Shown: positions 8,607-18,167 of the stretch, in pieces
Layout of the letters: the number at the start of each line of letters is the position of its first letter
Position numbering within the stretch: position 1 is the stretch's first letter
Notes under the pieces: model-generated
Databases searched by the model: none
What the model saw: the letters and a program-made list of their open reading frames with translations, nothing else
Told to the model about the DNA's origin: nothing
Origin: Trebonia sp963822615
GTDB lineage: Bacteria > Actinomycetota > Actinomycetes > Streptosporangiales > Streptosporangiaceae
DNA length: 64,000 nt
Assembly (NCBI GenBank): GCA_963822615.1
Contig: CAWGIM010000001.1
Coordinates: 1,054,001 to 1,118,000 of the forward strand
Direction: 5' to 3'
Made by a program: the position numbers and the translations under genes

Positions 8607-9739
8607 TCAGGGGAAGGTGACTGCTATGTCGAGGCCGCCTTGGGGGCGAGGGCTGGCAGTAAGGGCTGCGCCATGGGCGTCGGCGATGGCGCGGACGATG
8701 GCCAGGCCGAGTCCGTGTCCCTCGCCATGACGGATTCGCTGGGTGCCGAGCCGCCGGAACGGCTGGAACAGGTCGTCGACCGAGTGCGGCGGGATGAGCG
8801 TTCCGGTGTTGCCGACTGTTACCACAGCGCCCCCGTCGGCCATCGCGGTCGTGATTTCGGCTCGGCCGCCGGGCAGGTTGTGCCGGATGGCATTGTCGAC
8901 CAGGTTTGTCACCAGGCTCTGCGCCAGGCTTGGGTCACCGGTCGCCGGGGCGGCGGAGAGCTCGGCGGTAAGGCGGATGCCGTGCCGCTCGGCATCGCGG
9001 TGCCGGGCCAGGAGCACGTCGCGGGCGATGTCGGCGAGGTCCAGGGGCTGGGGGTCCGCGATACCGCACTGGCCGTCCGCCAGGGTGAGCAGGGCGCCGA
9101 TGAGGCGCTCCTGGCGGTCGCTCAGCTCCACCAGCTCCACGCAGGTTGCCCGCAAAGTCGCGACCGAGGGCTCGGGGTCGGCGATCGCGACCTGCAGCAG
9201 GACGCGTCCGGCGCTGAGCGGGGTCCGCAGCTCGTGCGAGGCGTTGGCGATGAAGTTTCGCTGCGACTGAAAGGAGGCTTCCAGGCGCGCGAACAGGTCG
9301 TCGAGCGTCTCGCCGAGCTCAGTGAACTCGTCGCCTTGGCCGCGCAGGCCGAGGCGCCGGTGCAGGTTGCTAGCGGAGATGTCGCGAGCGGTGGTGATGA
9401 TCGCGCGCAGCGGCCGGACGAAGCGCCCCGCGATCAGCCAGCCGAGCGCCAGGGAGAGCACCGCCATGATCGCCACCGCGGCCACCGCAGCCCGGAACGA
9501 GTCGGAGGTGATGAACGCGGAGAAGATGCCGGAGGTGTGCCCGGCCGCGGCGATGGCCGGCGGCCCTGGTGCGGCGCGGCCCGCCAGGACCGGTGCTGCA
9601 GCAGGCCTGGGGCGAGAAGATAGGTGATGCCGAGCAGCGCGATGCCTGATGCGCAGATCAGGGCGCTGTACAGCAGGGTCATCCGTGTCCGCAGGGTGGG
9701 CTTATGGCCAGTGCGCTGGGAAGTCCGGGGTGCGGGCAT
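8607..9739 (-). CDS. Sensor histidine kinase (frameshifted)
   Basis: Two-component sensor kinase. The N-terminal part (9739 to about 9600) encodes one membrane helix (TLLYSALICASGIALLGITYLL). The remainder is in another frame: second helix (AIMAVLSLALGWLIAGRF), HAMP, HisKA with FIANASHELRTPL, and HATPase with NLVDNAIRHN and GHGLGLAIVRA. The two frames join somewhere in 9560-9620, where one base is lost or gained. The start overlaps the regulator stop as TGATG, giving coupled translation. A single-base indel in a G/C run may be a sequencing error. Confidence 0.85.
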
Positions 9740-10402
9740 CAGTGCCCGCCGATCCGGTAGCCGCCTTCGCGGACGGTGTCGATGACGGGCGGGTCGCCGA
9801 GCTTGGCCCGCAGCCGGTGCATGGTCTGCTTGACCGCGGTGGTGAACGGGTCAGCGGCTTCGTCCCAGACCCGTTCCAGCAGCTCCTCGGCCGACACGAC
9901 CCGGCCGGCGCGGGCGAGCAGGTATTCCAGGACGGCGAACTCCTTGCTGCCGAGTTCTAGCCGCTGCCCGGCCCGGGACGCGGTCCGGCTGCCCGGGTCG
10001 AGCTTGATGCCTGCCTGCTGGAGCACTGGGGGGACCAGCTCGGCAACGCGCCGGCCGAGGGCGCGAATCCGGGCCGTCAGCTCGGGGAAGTCGAAGGGTT
10101 TAGCCAGGTAGTCGTCGGCGCCGAGGTTGAGGCCTTCCACCCGGTCGCAGAGGCTGCCGGCCGCGGTGAGCATCAGGATCCGGCTCGGCGACCGGTCGGC
10201 GGCCAGCCGGCGGCAGATCTCGTCGCCGGGGACCCCGGGCAGGTCCCGGTCCAGCACCACGACGTCGTAGCGGGTCACGGCCAGCTGGCTGAGCGCCTCG
10301 TCACCGTCGTAGACGGCATCGACCGCCATCCCCTCCCGGCGCAGGCCCGGTGACGATCCCCCGCGCCATCGGCTCGAAATCTTCGACCACCAGCACTCTC
10401 AT
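9739..10402 (-). CDS. OmpR/PhoB-type response regulator (frameshifted)
   Basis: Receiver domain followed by winged-helix DNA-binding domain. The N-terminus MRVLVVEDFEPMARGIVTG is read from 10402; one surplus G near 10347 shifts the frame, after which LRREGMAVDAVYDGDEAL would continue. The phospho-acceptor strand is VVVLDRDLPG, the Lys is in YLAKPFDF, and the C-terminal part has KQTMHRLRAKLGD. It forms an operon with the kinase. It is divergent from the ABC exporter at 10521, its likely target, as in antibiotic-sensing systems; that is inference. Confidence 0.85.
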
Positions 10403-10520
10403 GACAGCGCGTGTCCCTCCGGAAGCTGACCTGGCCTTCAGAATGCCAGGCGGCCGGTATCGCCCGGGTATCGGCCGACGGCACCGGTGGCTGAGACCAG
10501 GGCCGGAATACAACCGTCGC

Positions 10521-11456
10521 ATGAACGAAGCAACCATTGAGGTCGCCGGGCTGCGGAAGCGGTTCGGCCCCGCCCTCGCGCTGGACGGGATGACGTTCAC
10601 CGTCTCCCCGGGCCAGGTCACCGGGTTCGTCGGGCCCAACGGAGCCGGGAAATCCACCACGATGCGGGTGATCCTGGGACTGGACGCCTCCGACGCGGGA
10701 CACGCGCTGATCGGCGGCCGGCCGTACCGGGACCTGAGGCGTCCGCTGACCCGGGTGGGGGCGCTGCTGGACGCCGGGGCGCTGCAGCCGAGCCGGACCG
10801 CCCGTAATCACCTGCTGTGGCTGGCCCATTCCCAGGGCCTGGGCGCCCGGCGGGTCGACGAGGTCATCGCGCAGGCTGGCTTGGGCAAGGCCGCCCGGCG
10901 GAAGGCGGGCGGCTACTCGCTCGGCATGCGGCAGCGGCTCGGGATCGCGGCGGCGCTACTCGGCGATCCGCGGGTGCTGATGCTGGACGAGCCGTTCAAC
11001 GGCATGGACCCCGAGGGCATCGTGTGGATGCGCCGCTTGCTGGACTCGCTGGCCGCGGAGGGCCGGGCAGTGCTGGTGTCCAGCCACCTGATGGGCGAAC
11101 TGCAGGAGGCCGCCGGTCACCTGGTGATCGTCGGCCGTGGCAAGGTGATCGCCGATACCAGCGTCGCGGACCTGATCGCGTCCACCGCGGCCGCCCGGGT
11201 CGCGGTACGGACCAGCGCCCGCCGGGAGGCGGTAACCGTCCTCTCGGACGCTGGCGCGTCGGTGGCCGATGACGGCGGCGGCGTCCTCACCGTCTCCGGG
11301 CTGCCCGCCGAGCGGATCACGGCCCTACTCGGAGCGGGCCAGGTGCCGTTCTCGGGGGTGACGGCGCACCGGGCGACGCTGGAAGAGGCCTACCTGGAGC
11401 TGACCCGCGACGCCGTGGAATACCGCGCCGAGCCCGCCCGGGAGGCGGCGCGATGA
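10521..11456 (+). CDS. ABC transporter ATP-binding protein
   Basis: A 311-residue exporter ATPase. Walker A is GPNGAGKSTT (about residue 40), the signature is YSLGMRQRLGIA, Walker B is VLMLDEPFNGMD, and the H-loop is SSHLM. The C-terminal ~80 residues form the accessory domain of BcrA/CcmA-like drug or lantibiotic exporters. The ATG at 10521 is chosen because the family homology starts at once (IEVAGLRKRFG); no strong ribosome site is visible. The stop overlaps the permease start as ATGA. Confidence 0.95.
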   Translation: MNEATIEVAGLRKRFGPALALDGMTFTVSPGQVTGFVGPNGAGKSTTMRVILGLDASDAGHALIGGRPYRDLRRPLTRVGALLDAGALQPSRTARNHLLWLAHSQGLGARRVDEVIAQAGLGKAARRKAGGYSLGMRQRLGIAAALLGDPRVLMLDEPFNGMDPEGIVWMRRLLDSLAAEGRAVLVSSHLMGELQEAAGHLVIVGRGKVIADTSVADLIASTAAARVAVRTSARREAVTVLSDAGASVADDGGGVLTVSGLPAERITALLGAGQVPFSGVTAHRATLEEAYLELTRDAVEYRAEPAREAAR

Positions 11457-13018
11457 CCGCTTCCGTGCTGGCGGCGCCGGTGACCGGTGACGACGGCTTC
11501 GCGCACCTGCTGCACGCGGAGTGGACTAAGTTCCGGACGGTCCGCGGCTGGGTGATCGCCGTCATCGTCGCGGCGCTGGTGACCCTGCTGCTCGGCGCGT
11601 ATACCGGTGCCCGCAGCCAGGAAGGCTGCGTCAACGGCCCGTGTCATTACACGATTGCGACCGGCCCGGGCGGGGAGGCGGTGACCGACACCTACTACTA
11701 CGTGCACCGCCCGCTGACCGGGGATGGCACCATCACCGTGCGGGCGACCTCGCTGACCAGCGTGATCGAAACAGCCGTCACCCCGCAGGGGCCAGCTCGG
11801 ACCAAGGCGGTCCAGGTGCCGTGGTCTAAGGGCGGGCTGATCATCACCGCGGGGCGCGGCCAGGGCTCGCGGTACGCGGCGGTTATGGTCACCGGCGGCC
11901 ACGGCACTCGGATGCAGTGGAACTACGCGGGCGACACCGCCGGGCTGACGGGCGGCGTGTCCGCCGCGTCGCCGCGCTGGCTGCGCCTGACCCGGGCCGG
12001 CGACGTCATCACGGGCTACGACTCCGCCGACGGCACGCGCTGGATCAAGATCGGCGCCGTCACGCTGGCCGGGCTGTCATCGACTGTGCAGGCCGGGCTG
12101 TTCGCCACCTCCCCGGGATACTCCCAGCCGGTGAGCCAGCAAGTCTCCGGCGGATCCAGCACCGGTGCGCCCACCGACGCCACTGCCTCTTTCGACCGGG
12201 TCGGCCTGGCGGGCGGCTGGCCCGGCGGCTCCTGGACCGGCACCTCCGTCAACGGAGGACCGAGCTCCATCTCCTACCCGGCGGGGGCCGAGGCCGGCTA
12301 CCGCGAGGCCGGCGGCACCTTCACCCTCACCGGAAGCGGGGACATAGCTCCGGGCGTCGACGGCGCCTCGCCCATCGACGGGACGCTGGCCGGCTTGTTC
12401 ATCGGGCTGATCGCGGTGATCGTGGTCGGCGCGCTGTTCGTCACCGCCGAGTACCGGCGGGGCCTGATCCGCCTAACGTTCGCCGCCAGCCCGCGGCGCG
12501 TCCGGGTCCTGGCGGCCAAGGCCATCGTCCTCGGCGCCGTCGCCTTCACGACCGGGCTGGCCGGATCGGCGGGCGCGATCTTGCTCGGGATCCCGCTGCT
12601 ACGCGCCAACGGCAACCCGATCTACCCGTCGAGCACGCCCACCGAGGTGCGCGTCATCGCCGGGACCGCCGCGCTGGTGACGGTCTTCGCCGTCTTCGCC
12701 CTCGGCGTCGGCGCCATCCTGCGGCACGGCGCGGCGACGGTCACCGTCGTCATCACCGCGGTCGTGCTGCCCTACCTGCTCGCCGCCGCCTCCCCCGTGC
12801 TGCCCGCCGGGGCGGCGGACTGGCTGCTGCGGGTCACCCCAGCCGCCGGTTTCGCGATCAAGCAGGCCGTTCCCGCCTACCCCCAGGTAGACGGCAGCTA
12901 CACGCCGTTCCAGGACTATTTCCCGCTGGCGCCGTGGGCCGGGCTCGCCGTGGCCTGCGCCTGGGCCGCACTCGCCCTGGCCCTGGCTGTCCTCCTGCTG
13001 CGCCGGAGGGACGCGTGA
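11453..13018 (+). CDS. ABC-2 type permease with large extracellular lectin-like insert
   Basis: A 521-residue membrane subunit. One helix (about residues 30-48) is followed by some 240 extracellular residues. The rest is a typical ABC-2 permease with five or so helices, beginning AGLFIGLIAVIVVGALFVTAEYRRGLIRLTF. The insert (FSKGGLIIT-like strand, RMQWNY, WLRLTRAGDVITGYDSADG, WIKIG) reads like a DUF1349/laminin-G jelly roll. Two Cys lie just after the first helix. The gene overlaps both neighbours by 4 bases and so is co-translated. The insert may sense or bind the exported compound. Confidence 0.85.
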   Translation: MTASVLAAPVTGDDGFAHLLHAEWTKFRTVRGWVIAVIVAALVTLLLGAYTGARSQEGCVNGPCHYTIATGPGGEAVTDTYYYVHRPLTGDGTITVRATSLTSVIETAVTPQGPARTKAVQVPWSKGGLIITAGRGQGSRYAAVMVTGGHGTRMQWNYAGDTAGLTGGVSAASPRWLRLTRAGDVITGYDSADGTRWIKIGAVTLAGLSSTVQAGLFATSPGYSQPVSQQVSGGSSTGAPTDATASFDRVGLAGGWPGGSWTGTSVNGGPSSISYPAGAEAGYREAGGTFTLTGSGDIAPGVDGASPIDGTLAGLFIGLIAVIVVGALFVTAEYRRGLIRLTFAASPRRVRVLAAKAIVLGAVAFTTGLAGSAGAILLGIPLLRANGNPIYPSSTPTEVRVIAGTAALVTVFAVFALGVGAILRHGAATVTVVITAVVLPYLLAAASPVLPAGAADWLLRVTPAAGFAIKQAVPAYPQVDGSYTPFQDYFPLAPWAGLAVACAWAALALALAVLLLRRRDA

Positions 13019-13788
13019 GGCACGCGCTGCACGCGGAGTGGACGAAGCAGCGCACCCTCGCCAGCACCCCCTGGCTGCTGCTCGCCGCCGCCGCGCTGAC
13101 CGTTACCGTCAGCGCGGCGGCGGACGCGGCCACCCGGTGCCCCTCCGGAGGGTGCGCCGACGACCCGGCCAAGATCAGCCTCACCGGGATCTACCTCGGC
13201 CAGGTGGTCGTCGCTGTCCTGGCGGTAATGGCCGTCAGCGGCGAGTACGGCGCTGGCATGATCCGCCTCACCCTCGCGGCGACGCCCCGCCGGCTCACCG
13301 TCCTGGCCGCCAAGGCCGCGATCGTGGCCGGCCTTACCCTGGCTGCGGCGACGATCGCGGTCTCGGCCTCGCTGCTGGCTGGACGGCTCATCCTGCCCGG
13401 CCACGGCATCGGCCCGGCCCACGGCTACTCAGCCCTTTCCTTCGGTGACGGGCCGGTCCTGCGCGCCGGTCTCGGGTCCGTCCTCTACCTCGTGCTGATC
13501 GCCCTACTCAGCCTCGGCACCGCCACCGTGCTGCGGGAAGCCGCCGCGGCGATCGGCGTCGTCCTCGGCCTGCTCTACCTGTTCCCGATCCTCGCCGCGG
13601 TCGGCGACGCGACGGTGGCCCGGCATCTGGAGCAGATCGGGCCGATGACGGCCGGGCTGGCCATCCAGGCCACCACCGGGCTGAACGACCTGCCGATCAG
13701 CCCCTGGGCAGGCCTTGGCGTGCTCGCCGCCTGGGCGGCCGGCGCCCTGCTGCTCGGAGGGCTGCTGCTTCGTCTGCGGGACGCATAG
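13015..13788 (+). CDS. ABC-2 type permease
   Basis: A 257-residue permease starting at GTG 13015, which overlaps the preceding TGA. It shares the N-terminal LHAEWTKxRT motif and GEYGAGMIRLTLAATPRR block with the neighbouring permease but has a short Cys-containing loop instead of the large insert, followed by about five helices. The two permeases probably form a heterodimer with the ATPase at 10521. The motifs place it with Streptomyces-type exporters of unknown substrate. Confidence 0.9.
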   Translation: MRHALHAEWTKQRTLASTPWLLLAAAALTVTVSAAADAATRCPSGGCADDPAKISLTGIYLGQVVVAVLAVMAVSGEYGAGMIRLTLAATPRRLTVLAAKAAIVAGLTLAAATIAVSASLLAGRLILPGHGIGPAHGYSALSFGDGPVLRAGLGSVLYLVLIALLSLGTATVLREAAAAIGVVLGLLYLFPILAAVGDATVARHLEQIGPMTAGLAIQATTGLNDLPISPWAGLGVLAAWAAGALLLGGLLLRLRDA

Positions 13789-13869
13789 CCTGCGGCCCGC
13801 CGCGCCGCGTCGACGGGCCGGCGGTCAGGCACCCGGCCAGGATGCGAGCGGCAGGTTCGCCTTCGTGCG

Positions 13870-14457
13870 TCAGGCCGCCTGCTCCAGCATTGTCAGGTCG
13901 GCCGGGGTGAGCCGGATGGCGCCCGCCGCCACGTTCGCCCGCAGGTGGGCCGGATCACCGGTTCCCGGGATGGCGAGGACATGTGCTCCCTGGGCGAGGG
14001 TCCACGCCAGCCGGATCTGCTCAGGGGTCGCCCCGTGAGCCCTGGCCACCGTCCGCACCAGGTCCAGGTGGTCCCGGCCGAGCAGCCGCAGGTTCTCTTC
14101 CACGTCCCCCCGCAGCTGGTCCGGTCGCGCTGCGTCGGACCAGTCCCCGCCACGGTCCCGGCGCGGACCAACCTTCGTGGCGACCAGCACCTCGTCGCCG
14201 AACGGCGCGAGCGCGGCGTTGATGATCTCGTTGGCCGAGCGCAGCGACGAGAAATAGAACGCGGCCGTGTCTACGTGGTTCACGCCGAGCTCGATGGCCC
14301 GCCGCACGACCGCGATCGAGGCGCCGCGGTCACGCGGCACCCCGCCGTGGAAGGCCTCGGTGCCGGTCAAGCGCATCGCGCCGAAGCCAAGGCGGTGCAC
14401 CGAGTGGTCGCCCAGCCGCCAGGTGCCTGAGTCAGCCGCCCGCGGGGAGCGGTCCAC
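13870..14457 (-). pseudogene. Aldo/keto reductase with internal deletion
   Basis: Aldo/keto reductases are ~280-330-residue TIM barrels; this one is ~195. The first half is intact, with LGFGAMRLTG, the catalytic Asp and Tyr in DTAAFYFSS and Lys in VATKVG. After LGRDHLDLV the sequence jumps to RTVARAHGATPEQIRLAW, so about 70 residues covering the catalytic His strand and barrel strands 5-6 are gone in frame. The C-terminal NADP-binding part (VLAIPGTGDPAHLRANVAA) remains. A GTG at 14457 is the likeliest start. The product is probably inactive. Confidence 0.7.
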
Positions 14458-14473
14458 ACGGTGCCGCACGCGA

Positions 14474-16282
14474 TCAGCTCGAGACGTCAACCTGCAGGTC
14501 GTGGTAATCGCCGATGGAGAGGATGACCTCACCGTCCCGCAGCAGCTCGTAATCCCAGAGCTTGTGCTCCGGGTCGAATGACTCGATCGACGGCTCCATC
14601 CTCACGAACAGGTCCCTGGCCGCCTCGGTCAGCGGGCCGACGATCTCGAGGGCGTCGCGCATTCCGCTCCACGTCCGTACCTGCACGCCGGGCAGTGCCG
14701 CGAACTGCGACCGGCCGTAGCTCAGCTGGCCGTCCCCGTCTGGCAGGTGCACCCGGAACTCGTCCGCACGGAGCAGATTTGCGTGGAGCAGCGGCCTCCA
14801 CTCAGCATCCGGCACGACACCCACATACTGCGTCGACATGGCACGAACGCTACCAGGATCCGGGTGCCCTACCTGCCTGGCGGCGCGGGACGGGCGCGCG
14901 GTGATGCAGGCGGCGGTGGCCGCGGCCAGGGCAGCGAAGACGACGCAGCACCACAGAGCCGGGCGGAAGCCGGCCGTCACGGCAGCCGGGCGGCCGAGGT
15001 TGCCGTGAGCGGAGAACACGGCGCTGCTGATGGCGATGGCGAAGACGGTTCCCAGCCGCTGGGCCATCTGGTTGATGCCCGCGGCGGTGCCCATGTCCGG
15101 CTGCGGGACGGCGTTGAGGACCGCGGTGGGCACGGTGGGCAGCGCCATGGAGATGCCGATGCCGGCGACCAGCAGGGCCAGGGTGAGCTCGATCCAGCTG
15201 GCTGACAGCGAGCCGCGGGCAGCGACCCAGGTGAAGCCGAGTGCCTGCAGCGTCAGGCCGGCCACCATCACCGGCCGCCGTCCGACGCGGTCGGAAACGG
15301 CGCCAGCCAGCGGCGAGACGAGCATCGGGGTGGCGAAGAACGGCAGCAAGCGCACGCCGGTCAGCACCGGCGAGTAGCCCCGTGCGTACTGGAACTCCTC
15401 GATGATCAGGAAGGCGGCGGCGAAGGTGGCGCCGGACATGAAGAACGTGGTGGCGTTGCCGACGGCGAAGGCCCGGCGGCGGAAGAGCCGGAGCGGGACC
15501 AGGGGCTCGGCCGCCCGGCTCTCCCGGACCAGGAAGCCGGCCAGCAGCGCCGGGCCGGCCAGCAGGGAGACGAGGAACTCCGGGCTCGACCAGCCGAGGC
15601 CGTTCGCGCGCACTAGCGCCCAGACGATCGCGGTGACGCCGGCGGTTACCAGCGTGACGCCGGGCAGGTCGAGCCGCTTGGGCGCGCCGTGCGATTCCGG
15701 CAGCAGGCGGGTCGCGAGGCCGGCCGCGATCAGGCCGATCGGGACGTTGACCCAGAAGATCCAGTGCCAGTCCAGGCCCTCGGTGATCGCGCCGCCGATC
15801 AGCGGGCCGGCCGCGATGGCCAGCCCGGCCAGGCCGCCGTAGATGCCGACGATCATCCCGCGCCGCTGCCGGGGGAACGTGGTGGTCAAGATGGTCAGGC
15901 TGAGCGGCATGACGGCCGCGGCGCCGAGGCCCTGCACCGTGCGCGCGGCGATCAGCTCGGTGGCCCCGGGGGCGAGCGCGCACGCCGCGGAGGCGGCGGT
16001 GAAGAGCGACAGGCCGGTGATGAAGATCCGGCGCCGCCCGAACCGGTCGCCCAGCGCGGCGGCGGTGATGAGGCCGGCCGCGAAGGCGATGCCGTAGGCG
16101 TTGACTGTCCACTGCAGGGACGCGAGGCCCGCGTGCAGGTCGCGCTGCATCCGTGGCAGCGCGGTGAGGACCACGCTCGAATCGAGCAGCACCATGAAGT
16201 ACGCGGTCGAGGTGAGGGCAAGAACCCAGCCAAGGCGGCTGGCGCCCGCGGCCGCCCCGGGTGCCGGTCGTGTGTTCGTCAT
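14474..16282 (-). CDS. MFS transporter (DHA2 type) fused in frame to a small conserved domain
   Basis: The first ~480 residues are a 14-helix drug exporter: FMVLLDSSVVLTALP, LGDRFGRRRIF, GLAIAAGPLIGG and WHWIFWVNVPIG are all typical. No stop follows. The frame runs through GHPDPGSVRA into MSTQYVGVVPDAEW and 120 soluble residues ending IGDYHDLQVDVSS. The extra part looks like an independent small protein, and an ATG at 14839 could start it, though no good ribosome site precedes it. The MFS start at 16282 has GGAGG. Fusion by stop-codon loss or a real two-domain protein are both possible. Confidence 0.85.
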   Translation of the reverse strand: MTNTRPAPGAAAGASRLGWVLALTSTAYFMVLLDSSVVLTALPRMQRDLHAGLASLQWTVNAYGIAFAAGLITAAALGDRFGRRRIFITGLSLFTAASAACALAPGATELIAARTVQGLGAAAVMPLSLTILTTTFPRQRRGMIVGIYGGLAGLAIAAGPLIGGAITEGLDWHWIFWVNVPIGLIAAGLATRLLPESHGAPKRLDLPGVTLVTAGVTAIVWALVRANGLGWSSPEFLVSLLAGPALLAGFLVRESRAAEPLVPLRLFRRRAFAVGNATTFFMSGATFAAAFLIIEEFQYARGYSPVLTGVRLLPFFATPMLVSPLAGAVSDRVGRRPVMVAGLTLQALGFTWVAARGSLSASWIELTLALLVAGIGISMALPTVPTAVLNAVPQPDMGTAAGINQMAQRLGTVFAIAISSAVFSAHGNLGRPAAVTAGFRPALWCCVVFAALAAATAACITARPSRAARQVGHPDPGSVRAMSTQYVGVVPDAEWRPLLHANLLRADEFRVHLPDGDGQLSYGRSQFAALPGVQVRTWSGMRDALEIVGPLTEAARDLFVRMEPSIESFDPEHKLWDYELLRDGEVILSIGDYHDLQVDVSS

Positions 16283-16383
16283 CGCTTCCTCCAGGAGTGA
16301 CTTCCGCCGCCAGGGGCGGATCTGCCTGGATGACGGACGGGACAGCCGCGGACGGACAGCGCCGGCGGTTTCCAGGGGCCCGG

Positions 16384-17604
16384 TCAGGTGCAAGCGTCGC
16401 CGGGCTGGCCCGGGCCGGAAGACGCCGTCTCGTCCAGCCGGCCTTGCAGGAAGCGCTGTTCGGGTTCGGTCTGCGCGAGTTCGAGGGCGCGGCGGTACGC
16501 GTGGTGGGCCTCGCCTGGCCGGCCGGCCCGGCGCAGGAGGTCGGCGCGGGTGGAGTGGAAGTACCGGTAGCGGTGGAGGTCGAGGAGGTCGAGGATGGCC
16601 AAGCCTGCCTCGGGTCCGTCGATCTCGGCGACGGCCACGGCCCGGTTCATCTCGATGACCGGGGAGCCGGTCTGCCGAGCGAGCTCGGCGTACAGGGCGG
16701 CAATCTGCCGCCAGTCGCGGGGCTCCTGCAGGTAGAGGTCGGCAATGGCCGCCTGGAGCAGGTACGGCCCGGTGCGCCCGCCGGCCACGGCCCGCCGCAG
16801 CAGCGCCCGGCCCTGGTCGATCTGCCCGGTGTCCCACCGGGTACGGTCCTGGTCGTCGAGGCGGACCAGCTCCCCGTCGCGCAGGCGGGCCGCTTTGCGG
16901 GCGTCGTGCAGCAGCATCAGCGCCAGCAGCGCGGTTACTTCCGGCTCGTCCGGCATCAGGCCGGCCAGCGCCCGGCCGAGGTGGACCGCTTCGGCGGCGA
17001 GGTCGACCCGGCCACCGCCCCAGCCCTGGTTGAAGATCAGGTAGACCACCGCGAGGACGGCCGCCAAGCGGTCCGGTAGCTGATGATCAGGCGGCACCGC
17101 GAACGGGATGCGGGCGTCCCGGATCTTGTGCTTGGCCCTGGTCAGCCGCTTGCTCATGGTCTCGAAGGGGACCAGGAACGCTAGTGCGATCTCCTCGGTG
17201 GACAGGCCGCCCAGGGTGCGCAACGTCAGCGCTACCTGCGCGTCGCGGGCGAGCGCGGGGTGGCAGCAGGTGAAGATCAGCTCAAGCCGCTCATCCGGGA
17301 TGGCGGCGGTGTCGTCCATGAGGGCCTCCGGTGGCGCCGGCCCGGCTTCCAGGTCGCGCGCGAGCAGCATCGCCTTCGCGGCCAGGACCTGGCGGCGGCG
17401 CAACTGGTCGATGGCGCGGTTGCGCGCCGTGGTGACCAGCCAGCCGGCCGGGTTGGCAGGCTCGCCGTCCCGCGGCCAGCGTTCGGCGGCGATGGCGAAC
17501 GCCTCGGCGGCCGCCTCCTCGGCCAGCTCGATGTCGCCGAGGATGCCGACCAGGATCGCCACCACGCGGCTCCAGTGATCGCGGAAGACGGCGTCAAGCG
17601 CCAC
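16384..17604 (-). CDS. ECF42-type RNA polymerase sigma factor
   Basis: About 406 residues. Region 2 (ILGDIELAEEAAAEAFAIA, NPAGWLVTTARNRAIDQLRRR) and region 4 (LTLRTLGGLSTEEIALAFLV) are followed by a ~200-residue C-terminal helical extension with tetratricopeptide-like features (YLIFNQGWGG, EMNRAVAVAE, HRYRYFHSTRADLLRRAGR). This layout defines the ECF42 group, which lacks a classical anti-sigma and uses the extension for control. The GTG start overlaps the preceding DGPF gene by 11 bases, the standard ECF42 gene pair. Confidence 0.92.
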   Translation of the reverse strand: MALDAVFRDHWSRVVAILVGILGDIELAEEAAAEAFAIAAERWPRDGEPANPAGWLVTTARNRAIDQLRRRQVLAAKAMLLARDLEAGPAPPEALMDDTAAIPDERLELIFTCCHPALARDAQVALTLRTLGGLSTEEIALAFLVPFETMSKRLTRAKHKIRDARIPFAVPPDHQLPDRLAAVLAVVYLIFNQGWGGGRVDLAAEAVHLGRALAGLMPDEPEVTALLALMLLHDARKAARLRDGELVRLDDQDRTRWDTGQIDQGRALLRRAVAGGRTGPYLLQAAIADLYLQEPRDWRQIAALYAELARQTGSPVIEMNRAVAVAEIDGPEAGLAILDLLDLHRYRYFHSTRADLLRRAGRPGEAHHAYRRALELAQTEPEQRFLQGRLDETASSGPGQPGDACT

Positions 17605-17941
17605 CGAAGCGCCCGTCGAGGACCGGCCGCACCTCGATGGCGGTGCCGGGCCTGGTCTGCCGCAGCAGGTCCGTGGCGGCGGCGAGTGCCTGGTCGAGGT
17701 TGCCCGCGTCGACCAGGATCAGGCCGCCGAGGTACTCCTTGCTGTCGATGAACGGCCCGTCGGTCAGCAGCATCTGCCCGCCGTCGTGGTGGCGCACCGT
17801 CGTCGCCGACTCCTCAGCGTGCAGGCGGGCCCAGCCCGTCACGTCCGGCCGGTCGAGCTGGGCGGCGAGGGCGGCCGGAATCGGGCGGGTGGCCCGGTCG
17901 GTGTCCTCGGGCGGAGAGTAGACCAACAGTGCGTACTGCAT
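17594..17941 (-). CDS. YCII/DGPF-domain protein, ECF42 partner
   Basis: A 115-residue YCII-related protein starting at ATG 17941 after AGGAGGAG. It opens MQYALLVYS and contains the naming motif (LLTDGPFIDSKEYLGGLILVD). These small ferredoxin-like-fold proteins are usual targets and neighbours of ECF42 sigma factors. Their chemical role is unknown. The start codon of the sigma gene lies inside its 3' end. Confidence 0.92.
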   Translation of the reverse strand: MQYALLVYSPPEDTDRATRPIPAALAAQLDRPDVTGWARLHAEESATTVRHHDGGQMLLTDGPFIDSKEYLGGLILVDAGNLDQALAAATDLLRQTRPGTAIEVRPVLDGRFGGA

Positions 17942-18167
17942 GACTCCTCCTGTCACGGGCGGGGGCTGGCTCCCGTTACCGGACGAACAGCGCCGCCGCA
18001 GACGGACACCGGCTACCTGGAAGTTTCTTCGTTAGCGTTCCTTGACGGTATGCAGCAGCGTGACGCCGAGCCAGGGGCCGCCGTACCAGTATCCCGGCCC
18101 GAGACCGTGCAGGGTGCTACCTCAACGCCTGAGCCGCCTCCCTTCGCGTGAGCGGCGGTGCGCACGC

